Assembly: GCA_001577055.1 (NCBI GenBank)
Contig: LSCG01000007.1
Coordinates: 1 to 37,827 of the forward strand
Direction of reading: 5' to 3'
From: Fidelibacterota bacterium TCS56
GTDB taxonomy: Bacteria; Fidelibacterota; Marinisomatia; Marinisomatales; TCS56
Length of the DNA stretch: 37,827 nucleotides
Part shown: positions 18,851 through 27,729 of the stretch, piece by piece
Position numbering within the stretch: position 1 is the stretch's first letter
Layout: each line of letters starts with the position of its first letter
Translations under genes and position numbers: made by a program
The notes under the pieces: model-generated
What the model saw: only the letters and a program-made list of their open reading frames with translations
Told to the model about the DNA's origin: nothing
Databases searched by the model: none

Positions 18851-19819
18851 TTAATCACTGCATTGGTTAAGTTCATCGAGGATCGTCAGCATGGCAGATA
18901 AATCAGGCGCAGTAACCAGCCGCTGGCGGTAATCGGCGGCTCCCGAAAAACCTTTGAAATACCAGCCAAAATGCTTGCGCATGAGATTAATCCCCGTATG
19001 TTCCCCACGATAATCCACCTGCATTTCCAGGTGGCGGCGACAGGTGGCGACTTTTTGCTTTAACGATGGTTGTTCGAATGATTCACCGGTGAAATGTGAG
19101 GCCAATTCGGTGAAAATAAAGGGATTTCCCAATGCTCCCCGGCCGATCATTACACCGTCGCAATTGGTTTCATCCAGCATCCGACGCAGGTCATTCGCAT
19201 CGTCAATATCACCATTTCCGATTACGGGAATATTTACAGCCGATTTTAATTCACTGATCAGTGACCAGTCCGCCCGGCCGGAATATCCCTGCTTGGTAGT
19301 GCGCGGATGGAGGGTTATGGCTTTAACGCCTTGCTGCTCCAGGCGTTGACCCGCTTCTGGTACCACGATGGAAAATTGATCCCAGCCCGCACGCATTTTG
19401 GCCGTCACCGGAATATGAGGAACCGCCTCCACCACGGCCCGGGTCGAATCATCCAGAAGGCAGAGATCACGGAGAGCAGCCGAGCCGGCGCCGCGTTTGG
19501 TCACTTTAGGAACTGGACAGCCATAATTTATGTCAATAATGTCCGGTTCAAATCGCTCGGCAATCAGGCGGGCGGCGTCAGCCATCACTAGGGGATCATC
19601 ACCGAATATCTGGATACCCATGGGTCGTTCCTCCGTGGTGAAACGCATCATTCCCAGGGTTTTGGCATTCTCACGGATGATGCCGTGGGCGGAAACAAAT
19701 TCTGAATAAACCACCGCGGCGCCCTGCTCCTTGCACAATATCCGGAACGGGTAATCGGTGACCCCGGCCATAGGCGCCAGGAAAACGGGAACAGGGATGT
19801 TCAGATTACCGATTTTCAC
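18851..19819 (-). CDS. tRNA-dihydrouridine synthase, DusB type
   Basis: APMAGVTDYPFR, DINYGCPVPKVTKRGAGSAALRD, VIGNGDI, GVMIGRGALGNPFIF. Confidence 0.93.
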   Translation of the reverse strand: MKIGNLNIPVPVFLAPMAGVTDYPFRILCKEQGAAVVYSEFVSAHGIIRENAKTLGMMRFTTEERPMGIQIFGDDPLVMADAARLIAERFEPDIIDINYGCPVPKVTKRGAGSAALRDLCLLDDSTRAVVEAVPHIPVTAKMRAGWDQFSIVVPEAGQRLEQQGVKAITLHPRTTKQGYSGRADWSLISELKSAVNIPVIGNGDIDDANDLRRMLDETNCDGVMIGRGALGNPFIFTELASHFTGESFEQPSLKQKVATCRRHLEMQVDYRGEHTGINLMRKHFGWYFKGFSGAADYRQRLVTAPDLSAMLTILDELNQCSD

Positions 19820-19822
19820 AGA

Positions 19823-20281
19823 TCAATCGAAATCAAATTCGTACATCAGATAGTGTGATTCGGCCATCTTCAGCCTGGCATAACTGCGTTGAGCCGTCTG
19901 GTTGTCCAGATGAACATACAGGCGTATCCCGCATACATCGCCCTGTTTTTCAGCCAGATTCAACACGTGACGGTACATCCGGCGCAGATTTCCCCGGCGG
20001 CGATAGGCGGGAATGATATAGAGTGACTGAATCCACCAGTAATGCCGATTGCGCCAGTCTGACCACTCGCTGGTGATCATCAACTGTCCCACAACCTTGT
20101 TATCGCAACGTGCCACCAGGTAAAATCCGCGGCCTGAATCGGCAAAGACGGCTGCAACTCCGTCCGCCACAACTGATTGATCCAGATTCAGCCCCTCGGT
20201 TTCGTGAGCCATAGCTAAATTACCTCGGACTAAGGCCGGGATATCACTGTTCCGGGCAGTAGATATGGTCACATTATCCAT
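19823..20281 (-). CDS. GNAT family N-acetyltransferase
   Basis: WIQSLYIIPAYRRRGNLRRMYRHVL acetyl-CoA-binding motif. Confidence 0.85.
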   Translation of the reverse strand: MDNVTISTARNSDIPALVRGNLAMAHETEGLNLDQSVVADGVAAVFADSGRGFYLVARCDNKVVGQLMITSEWSDWRNRHYWWIQSLYIIPAYRRRGNLRRMYRHVLNLAEKQGDVCGIRLYVHLDNQTAQRSYARLKMAESHYLMYEFDFD

Positions 20282-20370
20282 AATCAACCTTTTCATTTGT
20301 GCTTTAAAAATTGGAGTGTAAATTTGCAGGCTTTTTTAGCCAAGAACAAAATAATTATCCGGAGTAAATA

Positions 20371-20607
20371 ATGAGCAGAGTATGCGACGTGACCGGTAAG
20401 AAACCGCTGTATGGCAATAACGTCAGCCACGCTCACAATAAATCCCGCCGCCGGTTTAATATCAATCTGCAGAAGAAACGCTTCTGGCTGCCGGATGAAA
20501 AACGTTTTGTAACCCTGACCGTTTCCACTCAGGGTATGCGTCTGATTGACAAAAAAGGCATCCGTCGGGTCGTCAACGAAATGCGGGCGGCCGGGAAGAA
20601 AATTTAA
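20371..20607 (+). CDS. rpmB: 50S ribosomal protein L28
   Basis: [41 protein letters not shown]. Confidence 0.97.
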   Translation: MSRVCDVTGKKPLYGNNVSHAHNKSRRRFNINLQKKRFWLPDEKRFVTLTVSTQGMRLIDKKGIRRVVNEMRAAGKKI

Positions 20608-20629
20608 CTGACAGCAATATTTAAGTGAT

Positions 20630-20658
20630 GAAAAATCCGCCGATTGGCGGATTTTTTA
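20630..20658 (+). terminator. Rho-independent terminator of rpmB
   Basis: AAAAATCCGCC-GATT-GGCGGATTTTTT. Confidence 0.9.
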
Positions 20659-20666
20659 TTAGAATC

Positions 20667-20699
20667 AGGGATGCCATCCCGCGAAGGGATGGCATCCCT
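20667..20699. repeat. REP-like double palindrome, copy A: AGGGATGCCATCCC-GCGAA-GGGATGGCATCCCT
   Basis: Perfect 14-bp arms; each arm is also internally palindromic (GGGATG-C-CATCCC). Confidence 0.85.
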
Positions 20700-20717
20700 T
20701 TTATATACAATAGGTTA

Positions 20718-20735
20718 AAACCATTGAAATGGTTT
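20718..20735. repeat. Palindrome AAACCATT-GA-AATGGTTT
   Basis: Perfect 8-bp arms, 2-nt centre. Confidence 0.7.
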
Positions 20736-20792
20736 CGCTAGGGTTTGAGTTGTTCTCTATCTGTTTATGATAATCGTTAGTATTGGTAATAG

Positions 20793-20812
20793 CCCACGAT
20801 TTTAATCGTGGG
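20793..20812. repeat. Palindrome CCCACGATT-TT-AATCGTGGG
   Basis: Perfect 9-bp arms, 2-nt centre. Confidence 0.75.
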
Positions 20813-20836
20813 TCATGAATGCGTTAACAAATGGTG

Positions 20837-20852
20837 AACCGTTTTAACGGTT
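20837..20852. repeat. Palindrome AACCGTT-TT-AACGGTT
   Basis: Perfect 7-bp arms, 2-nt centre. Confidence 0.65.
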
Positions 20853-20906
20853 TATTTTTCCGGAAATTTGGAGGTTACCGATGATTGTATTCCTTAGTCA
20901 GGAAAG

Positions 20907-20936
20907 CGTAGGGTCGTTTCGCGAAACGACCCTACG
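20907..20936. repeat. 30-bp perfect uninterrupted palindrome CGTAGGGTCGTTTCGCGAAACGACCCTACG
   Basis: The second 15 nt are the exact reverse complement of the first 15 nt. Confidence 0.9.
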
Positions 20937-21082
20937 AATGAATTGCACGCAACGGACACTTATTCCGCTGCTAAATTTTGGTTATTCTAATAATTCATAT
21001 TTTGCACATACACTACACCAATTATGGTCCACCAATGAATTAATAATTGCACAATCTGCTAATAATTATTAAACTTCTATGA

Positions 21083-21128
21083 AACAGCCGGAAGCAATAG
21101 TGTTCTTTGCTATTGTTCACCGGCTGTT
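21083..21128. repeat. Hairpin AACAGCCGG ... CCGGCTGTT with nested CAATAG/CTATTG stem
   Basis: 9-bp outer arms (21083-21091, 21120-21128) plus an inner 6-bp stem. Confidence 0.75.
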
Positions 21129-21135
21129 GTGCTAA

Positions 21136-21414
21136 CATAACAAATATCTTGGCAGGGCAAGAAAATATTCCCATTTTCGCGCCCATTGGTTCTGGGATCG
21201 CTATCGATGGAAGAAATGGTCCAGACGCGTAAAGAATTATGTAATGAATGAAAATAAGGAGGAATATATATTTGAGTGGGATTATTATGAAGGTGCAAAT
21301 CCTGATTGGGTTACGCCAACCGAGTCGGAAGCTGAGGACAGAATTGACGAGGTCTCAAATTGGCGATTTGTTTTTTTCAACTCCAATCCAGATGGAAATA
21401 CTATAGAACCTTAA
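21136..21414 (+). pseudogene. Open frame with a protein-like sequence but no start codon until 21244 (56-aa ORF 21244-21414); possibly an N-terminally truncated gene
   Basis: Frame reads HNKYLGRARKYSHFRAHWFWDRYRWKKWSRRVKNYVMNENKEEYIFEWDYYEGANPDWVTPTESEAEDRIDEVSNWRFVFFNSNPDGNTIEP*; not in the ORF track because the ATG-initiated part is under 60 aa. Confidence 0.45.
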
Positions 21415-21426
21415 GCCGGAGTTTAT

Positions 21427-21849
21427 ATGAATTTTCCTAGATTTGTTTGGTTATCATTATTGATATTGATTGGTTGCAGTATCAAGGAAGAAACCACGAT
21501 TACCTGCATGGTAAATAACCAATCAATAACTGACGTAACGGTCGAATACAAGGAGACAACGGCAGATTCTGCCACAGTAGTTGGTGTTAATTCTGGCTAT
21601 GTATTCAAAGTGTTTCGTAACAGTTTTGAAGGCAAATTGTCCGAACCGGATAAGGATGAATTTCGCGAATTGGGTGATTACCTGAAAATTTTTGCAGATG
21701 ACTCATTAATCATTGATGAAACGCCGTTAAACAAGGACAATTGGGTGTTAACCTATTCAGGCCAAGGCGCTTTTATGAGCGAGGTCACTTATTCATTCCA
21801 TTATGTATTTTATGTGACCGATTCATTGATCACTGCGAATATGCCTTAG
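21427..21849 (+). CDS. Small putative lipoprotein of unknown family
   Basis: Signal peptide plus lipobox LILIGC; GGAG upstream of ATG; 140-aa intact ORF. Confidence 0.7.
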   Translation: MNFPRFVWLSLLILIGCSIKEETTITCMVNNQSITDVTVEYKETTADSATVVGVNSGYVFKVFRNSFEGKLSEPDKDEFRELGDYLKIFADDSLIIDETPLNKDNWVLTYSGQGAFMSEVTYSFHYVFYVTDSLITANMP

Positions 21850-21872
21850 GAAAAGGTATTGATTATGGTGCG

Positions 21873-21907
21873 AAGGGATGCTGTCCCTCGCAGGGATTGC
21901 ATCCCTT
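21873..21907. repeat. REP-like double palindrome, diverged copy B: AGGGATGCTGTCCCT-CGC-AGGGATTGCATCCCT
   Basis: 15-nt arms pairing at 13/15 positions; same AGGGATGC...GCATCCCT ends as copy A. Confidence 0.8.
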
Positions 21908-21914
21908 TAATAAG

Positions 21915-21943
21915 AAAAGGCCTGCCAACCGGCAGGCCTTTTT
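21915..21943. terminator. Bidirectional Rho-independent terminator
   Basis: AAAAGGCCTGCC-AACC-GGCAGGCCTTTTT between convergent lipoprotein gene and ftsZ. Confidence 0.85.
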
Positions 21944-21963
21944 GCATCCATGTAAGAGCGCGG

Positions 21964-23166
21964 TTATTTATGTTGCTGCCGCACGAAGGCCGGAATCTCC
22001 AGGTCGCCGCCATCGAATAATGACGGTTTGCTGTCATCAAAGACAAACTTGGTTTTGTCTTTCGCCGCCGTTGGAATCGCTGGAGATTTGGACGATTGTT
22101 TCTGGCTGATTAATGGCATGTCCAGGGACTCGGCATAAGCCGGGGTGCGGGTCGGAAGGCGCTCAGCTTCTTCCTTGGCGGTAGAGCGGGTTTCCTCAAC
22201 GAAATCCGGTTGGGAAAATCCCGTGGCAATAACAGTAACGCGTATCTCTTCCGCCATGGCCGGGTCGATGACAGCGCCGAAAATGATATTGGCATCCTGG
22301 CCGGCTTCTTCGAAAATGATCGAGGTGGCTTCGTCAACTTCCAGCAGGGTCAGGTCCGGGCCACCGGTGATATTAACCAGCACACCCCGGGCGCCACTGA
22401 TCTGGGCGCTGTCCAGCAGGGGACTTGAGATAGCCTGCTGCGCGGCCAGCACCGCCCGTTCTTCGCCGCTGGCGATGCCCGTTCCCATGATGGCCTCACC
22501 CATATTTTTCATAATCGTTTCCACATCGGCAAAATCCAGATTGATTAATCCATGAACATTGATCAGATCGGAGATTCCTTTAACCGCCTGATGCAATGTG
22601 GAATCGGCGGTTTTGAAGGCTTCCATTACCGTCGTGGATTTATCGACAATGGACATCAATTTCTGATTGGGAATCACAATCGTGGTATCGCAGGCTTTAC
22701 GCAGCTCGGTGATACCGCCGCTGGCACGATTCATCCGTTTGGGACCCTCAAAATTAAAGGGCAAGGTGACGATACCTACCGTCAGAATTCCTTTCTCCCG
22801 GGCCAGTTGGGCCACCATGGGCGCCGCTCCGGTGCCGGTGCCCCCGCCCATGCCGGCGGTAATAAATACCATGTCGATTTCTTCCAGCAGCGCTTCCACC
22901 GCTTCCTTGTCGGTCTCGATCGCTTCCCGTCCGACTTCCGCTTGGGCGCCGGCTCCCAGACCTTTGGTCAGGCTTTTCCCAATCTGGATTTTGTGCGATG
23001 CGGCGTTATTTTCCAAATCCTGAGCATCGGTATTGATGGCGATGAAATCCACTCCGTGCATACCGGCCTGGATCATCCGATTGATGGCGTTGCCACCAGC
23101 GCCCCCGACACCGATGACCTTCAACTTTGCTTTCTGCTCTGCTAAGTAGTCAAATTCAAACAACAT
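21964..23166 (-). CDS. ftsZ: Cell division protein FtsZ
   Basis: [24 protein letters not shown] tubulin signature, C-terminal IPAFVRQQ peptide. Confidence 0.98.
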   Translation of the reverse strand: MLFEFDYLAEQKAKLKVIGVGGAGGNAINRMIQAGMHGVDFIAINTDAQDLENNAASHKIQIGKSLTKGLGAGAQAEVGREAIETDKEAVEALLEEIDMVFITAGMGGGTGTGAAPMVAQLAREKGILTVGIVTLPFNFEGPKRMNRASGGITELRKACDTTIVIPNQKLMSIVDKSTTVMEAFKTADSTLHQAVKGISDLINVHGLINLDFADVETIMKNMGEAIMGTGIASGEERAVLAAQQAISSPLLDSAQISGARGVLVNITGGPDLTLLEVDEATSIIFEEAGQDANIIFGAVIDPAMAEEIRVTVIATGFSQPDFVEETRSTAKEEAERLPTRTPAYAESLDMPLISQKQSSKSPAIPTAAKDKTKFVFDDSKPSLFDGGDLEIPAFVRQQHK

Positions 23167-23200
23167 GGATGCACTCCTTTGATTAGTATGATAATTATCT

Positions 23201-24478
23201 CTAGAAAAATTCTTTGAACCATTTTTTAATTTTTATCCAACTCTGGACCAGCGGTTTCTCCGCAATAACCCCAGGATTGAATTCATCCTCCCGGGATTTC
23301 CAGAGCGTCAGGCCCAGTACGTTGGCGTAAACGGGACTGGATGCCACGTCCACCACGCCACTGATCCCCTTGGGATAGCCAATACGGACCGACTCCTGAA
23401 ATACTTCGCCGGCCAGCGAAACAATATTTTTAAGCAGGGCGCCACCGCCGGTGAGTACGACGCCGAATGTGAGCCGCTCGTTGATGTCGGCCCGGCCGAT
23501 TTCACGGCTGACCATCTGGAATAATTCCACCATCCGGGCTTCCACATACCGTGACAGTTCATGCTCCGAAACCTTGCGTACCAATTCGCCCTCGTCGGCC
23601 GGCAGATCAAAATCCAATTCTGTGGAAGACAACGAAGCCTTGGCGGAGGCGAATTGCAGCTTGATTTTTTCCGCTTCCTCGATGCTGATCTGCAGCATCA
23701 TGGCAATATCATTGGTAATGCTGTTGGCGCCCAGGCCGATCACAGCCGAATGGCGCACGCCGCCTTCATTGAATACGGTGATGTCGGTGGTTCCCGCACC
23801 AATATCAACCACCGCCACGCCCAGTTCTTTTTCGTCATTGGTCAGCGTAGGCAGGGAGGCCGCCAGTGACTGGAATACCAATCCCTCGATTTCGATGCCA
23901 AGTTCCTCGGCGCATTTAGCCAGATTCTTGGCGGCAGTAGTGGCCACCGTTACCAGATGAATGCGTGCTTCCAGCCGGCGACCGGACATACCCACCGGAT
24001 CCTTAATGCTGCCCATGGTATCAATTATGTATTCCTGGGGCAGAACATGCAGGATATCACGGTCCATGGGCAGGGAAATCGCCTTGCTCAGTTCCAGCAC
24101 GCGGTGCACATCATTGGCAGAAATCTCGTGTTCCACCGGAATATTCTGGGTGCTGCTTTTATGGACGGCGATGGCGCCCTGGGTGTTGATCCCGCGAATT
24201 TGCTCCCCGGAGATACTCATAATGGCCCGTTCCACCTTCACATTAGCCATCAGTTCAGCTTCCTTTAAAGCATCGTCCAGGGCGGCAATTGTTTTGTCAA
24301 TATGAATCAGGCTGCCTTTGCGCATACCGCTGAAAGCCGATTTACCCAGGCCCAGCAATTTGGTGGTCCCGTCCATGGGATTTGATTCCACGATGGCGCA
24401 GCGGATTTGCGAGGAACCAATATCAATACCGACCTGAATATTTTTCTCTTGACCGCGATTCAGAGGAATCATGACCAT
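23201..24478 (-). CDS. ftsA: Cell division protein FtsA
   Basis: [29 protein letters not shown], amphipathic C-terminus [11 protein letters not shown]. Confidence 0.96.
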   Translation of the reverse strand: MVMIPLNRGQEKNIQVGIDIGSSQIRCAIVESNPMDGTTKLLGLGKSAFSGMRKGSLIHIDKTIAALDDALKEAELMANVKVERAIMSISGEQIRGINTQGAIAVHKSSTQNIPVEHEISANDVHRVLELSKAISLPMDRDILHVLPQEYIIDTMGSIKDPVGMSGRRLEARIHLVTVATTAAKNLAKCAEELGIEIEGLVFQSLAASLPTLTNDEKELGVAVVDIGAGTTDITVFNEGGVRHSAVIGLGANSITNDIAMMLQISIEEAEKIKLQFASAKASLSSTELDFDLPADEGELVRKVSEHELSRYVEARMVELFQMVSREIGRADINERLTFGVVLTGGGALLKNIVSLAGEVFQESVRIGYPKGISGVVDVASSPVYANVLGLTLWKSREDEFNPGVIAEKPLVQSWIKIKKWFKEFF

Positions 24479-25230
24479 TCCTTAGCAATTATTTGTTTCG
24501 CATACCGCAGATCGAGATAAGCGTAGTCTGACAGCAGTTTCATACCGCCCAGCGCCCGTTCAAATTTCACCAGGGTATATATGCGTTCAATTAAAGCCTG
24601 ATCACCCAGATTTATCCGGGTGGGCTTTTCAGCCAGGATGAGCAGATACTCATCCTGTTGATTAATAGTTACTTCCGATAAATTGGCAAACAGACCGGGA
24701 AAATGATCTTTTACCCTGCTGACCAGCGCTACTGTTGATTTCACTTTTACCGACAGTGCCTGTTCACCGATGGGATAGAGATTGGCGTCGGGATTGAAAC
24801 CGGATAAAAACGGTATTTGATAATCCAGTCCTCCTCCGATGCGCGGCAGAACAATACCCTGATCATCGATTAATACCAGCTCGGCATTATTGACCATTAC
24901 CAACGGTCGGCGCTCATGGATTTCGACACGCAGACGTCGGGGAAATATACGGCTCAGCCGGGCGGCGGCGATGTAGGGGTGTTTTTCCAATTTTTTACTG
25001 GATTCACGCAAATCCAGCCCGGTGATAGCGGTATTATCCAGATCGCCCAGCAAGCGCATCAATTCCTGATCGGCTACCAGCCGGTTACCGGCGATCTCAA
25101 CCCCGGCCACCTGACCCAGACCTTTCAATCCGGTCCAGTGAAAAGAGCCCCAGATCAAAGCGGCACATAATACCACAAGTGACAGTGATAATATCAGTGG
25201 TAAGGGTGATTTTTTACGTTTACGGGCCAT
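24469..25230 (-). CDS. ftsQ: Cell division protein FtsQ (POTRA domain); start set at MARKRKKS
   Basis: Single N-terminal TM; VEIAGNRLVADQELMRLL POTRA; RIFPRRLRVEIHERRPLVMV. Confidence 0.9.
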   Translation of the reverse strand: MARKRKKSPLPLILSLSLVVLCAALIWGSFHWTGLKGLGQVAGVEIAGNRLVADQELMRLLGDLDNTAITGLDLRESSKKLEKHPYIAAARLSRIFPRRLRVEIHERRPLVMVNNAELVLIDDQGIVLPRIGGGLDYQIPFLSGFNPDANLYPIGEQALSVKVKSTVALVSRVKDHFPGLFANLSEVTINQQDEYLLILAEKPTRINLGDQALIERIYTLVKFERALGGMKLLSDYAYLDLRYAKQIIAKEWS

Positions 25231-25231
25231 A

Positions 25232-26614
25232 TTAATCCTGGTCATCCTGCAGATGTTGGTAAAGCCGGTCAGAATAGCGCCAGATATTGCCGGCGCCAAT
25301 GGTAATCACAATGTCATTCGGCTGCAAGGTCCCTGACAGATGCTCGATCAACTGATCCAGGTCCGGCAGGTAAATAGTATTTTTATGGCCCAGATCACGG
25401 GCGGTTTGCGCTACTAGTTCACCAGTGATACCTTGGATGGGCGCCTCTCGGGCCGGAAAAACATCGGTGACCACCAGCTTGTCGGATTCCAGCAAGGCAG
25501 CCGCGAATTCACGGTAAAAATCACGGGTGCGGGAATAAAGATGGGGCTGAAAGACGGCCACCAGCCGACGGTTCCAACCGCTGCGGGCAGCCGCCAGGGT
25601 TGCCGCCACTTCGGTGGGATGATGGGCATAATCGTCCACTACCATAATATCATTGGCCACACCCTTAATTTCGAAACGCCGCCGCACTCCGGAATAATTC
25701 TCAATGCCACGTTTGATGGTGGCAAAATCAAGATTCATCTCAAGGCCCAGGGCGATGGCGGCCAGGGCATTCTGCACATTATGCCTGCCCGGGGATTGAA
25801 TCGTGATCCGCCCGAGGTCTTCATCCCCGGTAAGGACGGTAAAACTGGCAGTACCTTCGGAAAAACTGATATCTTCGGCTCGCAGGTCCGCCTGCTTGGA
25901 AAAACCATAGGTTAACACCGGCCGTTTGATATCGGGTAAAATCGTCTGAACACCGGGGGAATCCAGACAGGCGATGATCATGCCGTAAAACGGCGCTGAG
26001 TTGGAAAACTGGGTGAAAGCACTTTGCAAATCCGCCAGGTCAGCGTAGCAATCGGTGTGTTCCAATTCGATATTGGTTACAATAGCCAGCGTGGGGCGGA
26101 GGGCCAGGAAACTGCGGTCGAACTCGTCCGCTTCCACCACGATAATATCACCGGAACCCAGCAACGAATTGGTGTCAATATTTTTCACCAGTCCCCCTAC
26201 CACAAGGGTAGGATCCAGGTCGGCTTCCGACAGGACGGCGCCGATCATTGACGTGGTTGATGTTTTACCGTGGGTGCCGCTGACGCCGATACTCAATTCT
26301 TTAACGGCAATCAATTCACCCAGCATCTCGGCCCGTTTTATAATCGGAATCCCCAGGCGGCGGGCGGCGATCAACTCGGGATTATTATCTTGTACGGCAC
26401 TGGAGTAAACCAGCACATCACAATTTTTTACATGAGCCGCGTCGTGGCCGATGGCGATCTCAGCGCCCCGCTGGCGCAGGTGAGCGAGTATTTCCGAATC
26501 CAGTAAATCAGAACCGCTGACGGCAAAGCCCTGGTTCAATAATAATTCGGCAATGCCGCTCATACCGATGCCACCGATACCGACAAAATGTAGTTGTTTG
26601 ACTTTTCTGAACAT
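25232..26614 (-). CDS. murC: UDP-N-acetylmuramate--L-alanine ligase
   Basis: VGIGGIGMSGIAELL, GVSGTHGKTSTTSMI, VVDDYAHHPTEVAATL. Confidence 0.97.
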   Translation of the reverse strand: MFRKVKQLHFVGIGGIGMSGIAELLLNQGFAVSGSDLLDSEILAHLRQRGAEIAIGHDAAHVKNCDVLVYSSAVQDNNPELIAARRLGIPIIKRAEMLGELIAVKELSIGVSGTHGKTSTTSMIGAVLSEADLDPTLVVGGLVKNIDTNSLLGSGDIIVVEADEFDRSFLALRPTLAIVTNIELEHTDCYADLADLQSAFTQFSNSAPFYGMIIACLDSPGVQTILPDIKRPVLTYGFSKQADLRAEDISFSEGTASFTVLTGDEDLGRITIQSPGRHNVQNALAAIALGLEMNLDFATIKRGIENYSGVRRRFEIKGVANDIMVVDDYAHHPTEVAATLAAARSGWNRRLVAVFQPHLYSRTRDFYREFAAALLESDKLVVTDVFPAREAPIQGITGELVAQTARDLGHKNTIYLPDLDQLIEHLSGTLQPNDIVITIGAGNIWRYSDRLYQHLQDDQD

Positions 26615-27729
26615 TATGCGTGCGCCAGTTTGAGAATTTCGTTGACAATATTTTCTGTGGCATTCCCCAGGGCCTGACCAGCGGCCGCCTGTGACATGCG
26701 TTCCAGGTTATCCCGGTCACTGATTAAAGTATTAATCGTTTCCAGTAAAACCGGCGGTGACAAATCAACCTGGCGAATGACCTGTGCCGCTCCGGCGCCG
26801 GCAAAACTGCGGGCGTTTTTCATCTGATGATCGGCAGCGGCCGATGGCAGGGGAATCAAAACCGCCGGCTGACCGCAGATTGCCAGCTCTGATATGGTAA
26901 TGGCCCCGGCCCGGCAGATGGTGAGATCGGAAAGAGCGTAGGCCAAATCCATGCGATCGATAAACGGCCGGAGGCGCACTTCAATGGTTTCTAAATGGCT
27001 GTATTGCGAATATTGGGCGGGACCGGTCTGCCACAGAACCTGATAATTTTTCCTGGTCAAATCAGTGACGACGGGCGCCATGACTGCGTTTAAAACCGCC
27101 GATCCCTGGCTGCCGCCAAATAGCAGAACGGTTGGGCGATCAGCGTCCAGTTGAAATTCCTCGGCGGCCGCGGCCCGGTCGGTGTTTTTAATCCCGGGAC
27201 GGACCGGATTGCCGGTAATCTGATACTGTATATCTCCTAAATAATCGGCTGCATCGGCGAAGGCCAGACAGACGCGATCCACTTTAGCGGCCAGCTTGCG
27301 CGTGGTGAAACCGGGGAATGAATTCTGTTCCTGGATCAGGGTGGGGATGCCCCTCCGGGTGGCCGCCAGCAAAGGCAGACCGCTGGCATATCCGCCGGTG
27401 CCAATCACTACCTGGGGATCGAATCGGGCGATGATCTGACCCGCCTGCCGGTAGGCCCCTGCCACGCGACCGGGAAACAGCAGATTGCGGGCGAAACTGG
27501 TAAGGTCACGCCCCCGCTGAAATCCCCGCACATTCAACAGGGTGTATTCAAATTCTTTCTCCGAAAATACCCGGGCTTCGATCCCGAACTTGGAGCCAAC
27601 ATAGTGCAAAACGGTAGCGGGATGGGCAGCCAGCAAGCCTTCGCCAATTGCCAGGGCGGGAAACAGATGACCGCCGGTGCCACCACCGGCAATCATGATA
27701 CGCAGCTCGTGATTATTCATGATAACCAC
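26614..27729 (-). CDS. murG: UDP-GlcNAc transferase MurG
   Basis: IAGGGTGGHLFPALAIG, GTGGYASGLPLLAA, GGSQGSAVLN, CRAGAITISEL. Confidence 0.97.
   Translation of the reverse strand: MVIMNNHELRIMIAGGGTGGHLFPALAIGEGLLAAHPATVLHYVGSKFGIEARVFSEKEFEYTLLNVRGFQRGRDLTSFARNLLFPGRVAGAYRQAGQIIARFDPQVVIGTGGYASGLPLLAATRRGIPTLIQEQNSFPGFTTRKLAAKVDRVCLAFADAADYLGDIQYQITGNPVRPGIKNTDRAAAAEEFQLDADRPTVLLFGGSQGSAVLNAVMAPVVTDLTRKNYQVLWQTGPAQYSQYSHLETIEVRLRPFIDRMDLAYALSDLTICRAGAITISELAICGQPAVLIPLPSAAADHQMKNARSFAGAGAAQVIRQVDLSPPVLLETINTLISDRDNLERMSQAAAGQALGNATENIVNEILKLAHA

Noticed and set aside
18816-18854. Short repeats GGCTGAG(G)TTAA between pruA and dusB
   Set aside because: Only two imperfect copies overlapping the dusB stop; not distinguishable from chance
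20881-21072. 63-aa + strand ORF in the accessory island
   Set aside because: Contains the 30-bp palindrome and low-information sequence; not convincing as a protein
22552-23145. 197-aa + strand ORF opposite ftsZ
   Set aside because: Antisense shadow of ftsZ; no recognisable domain
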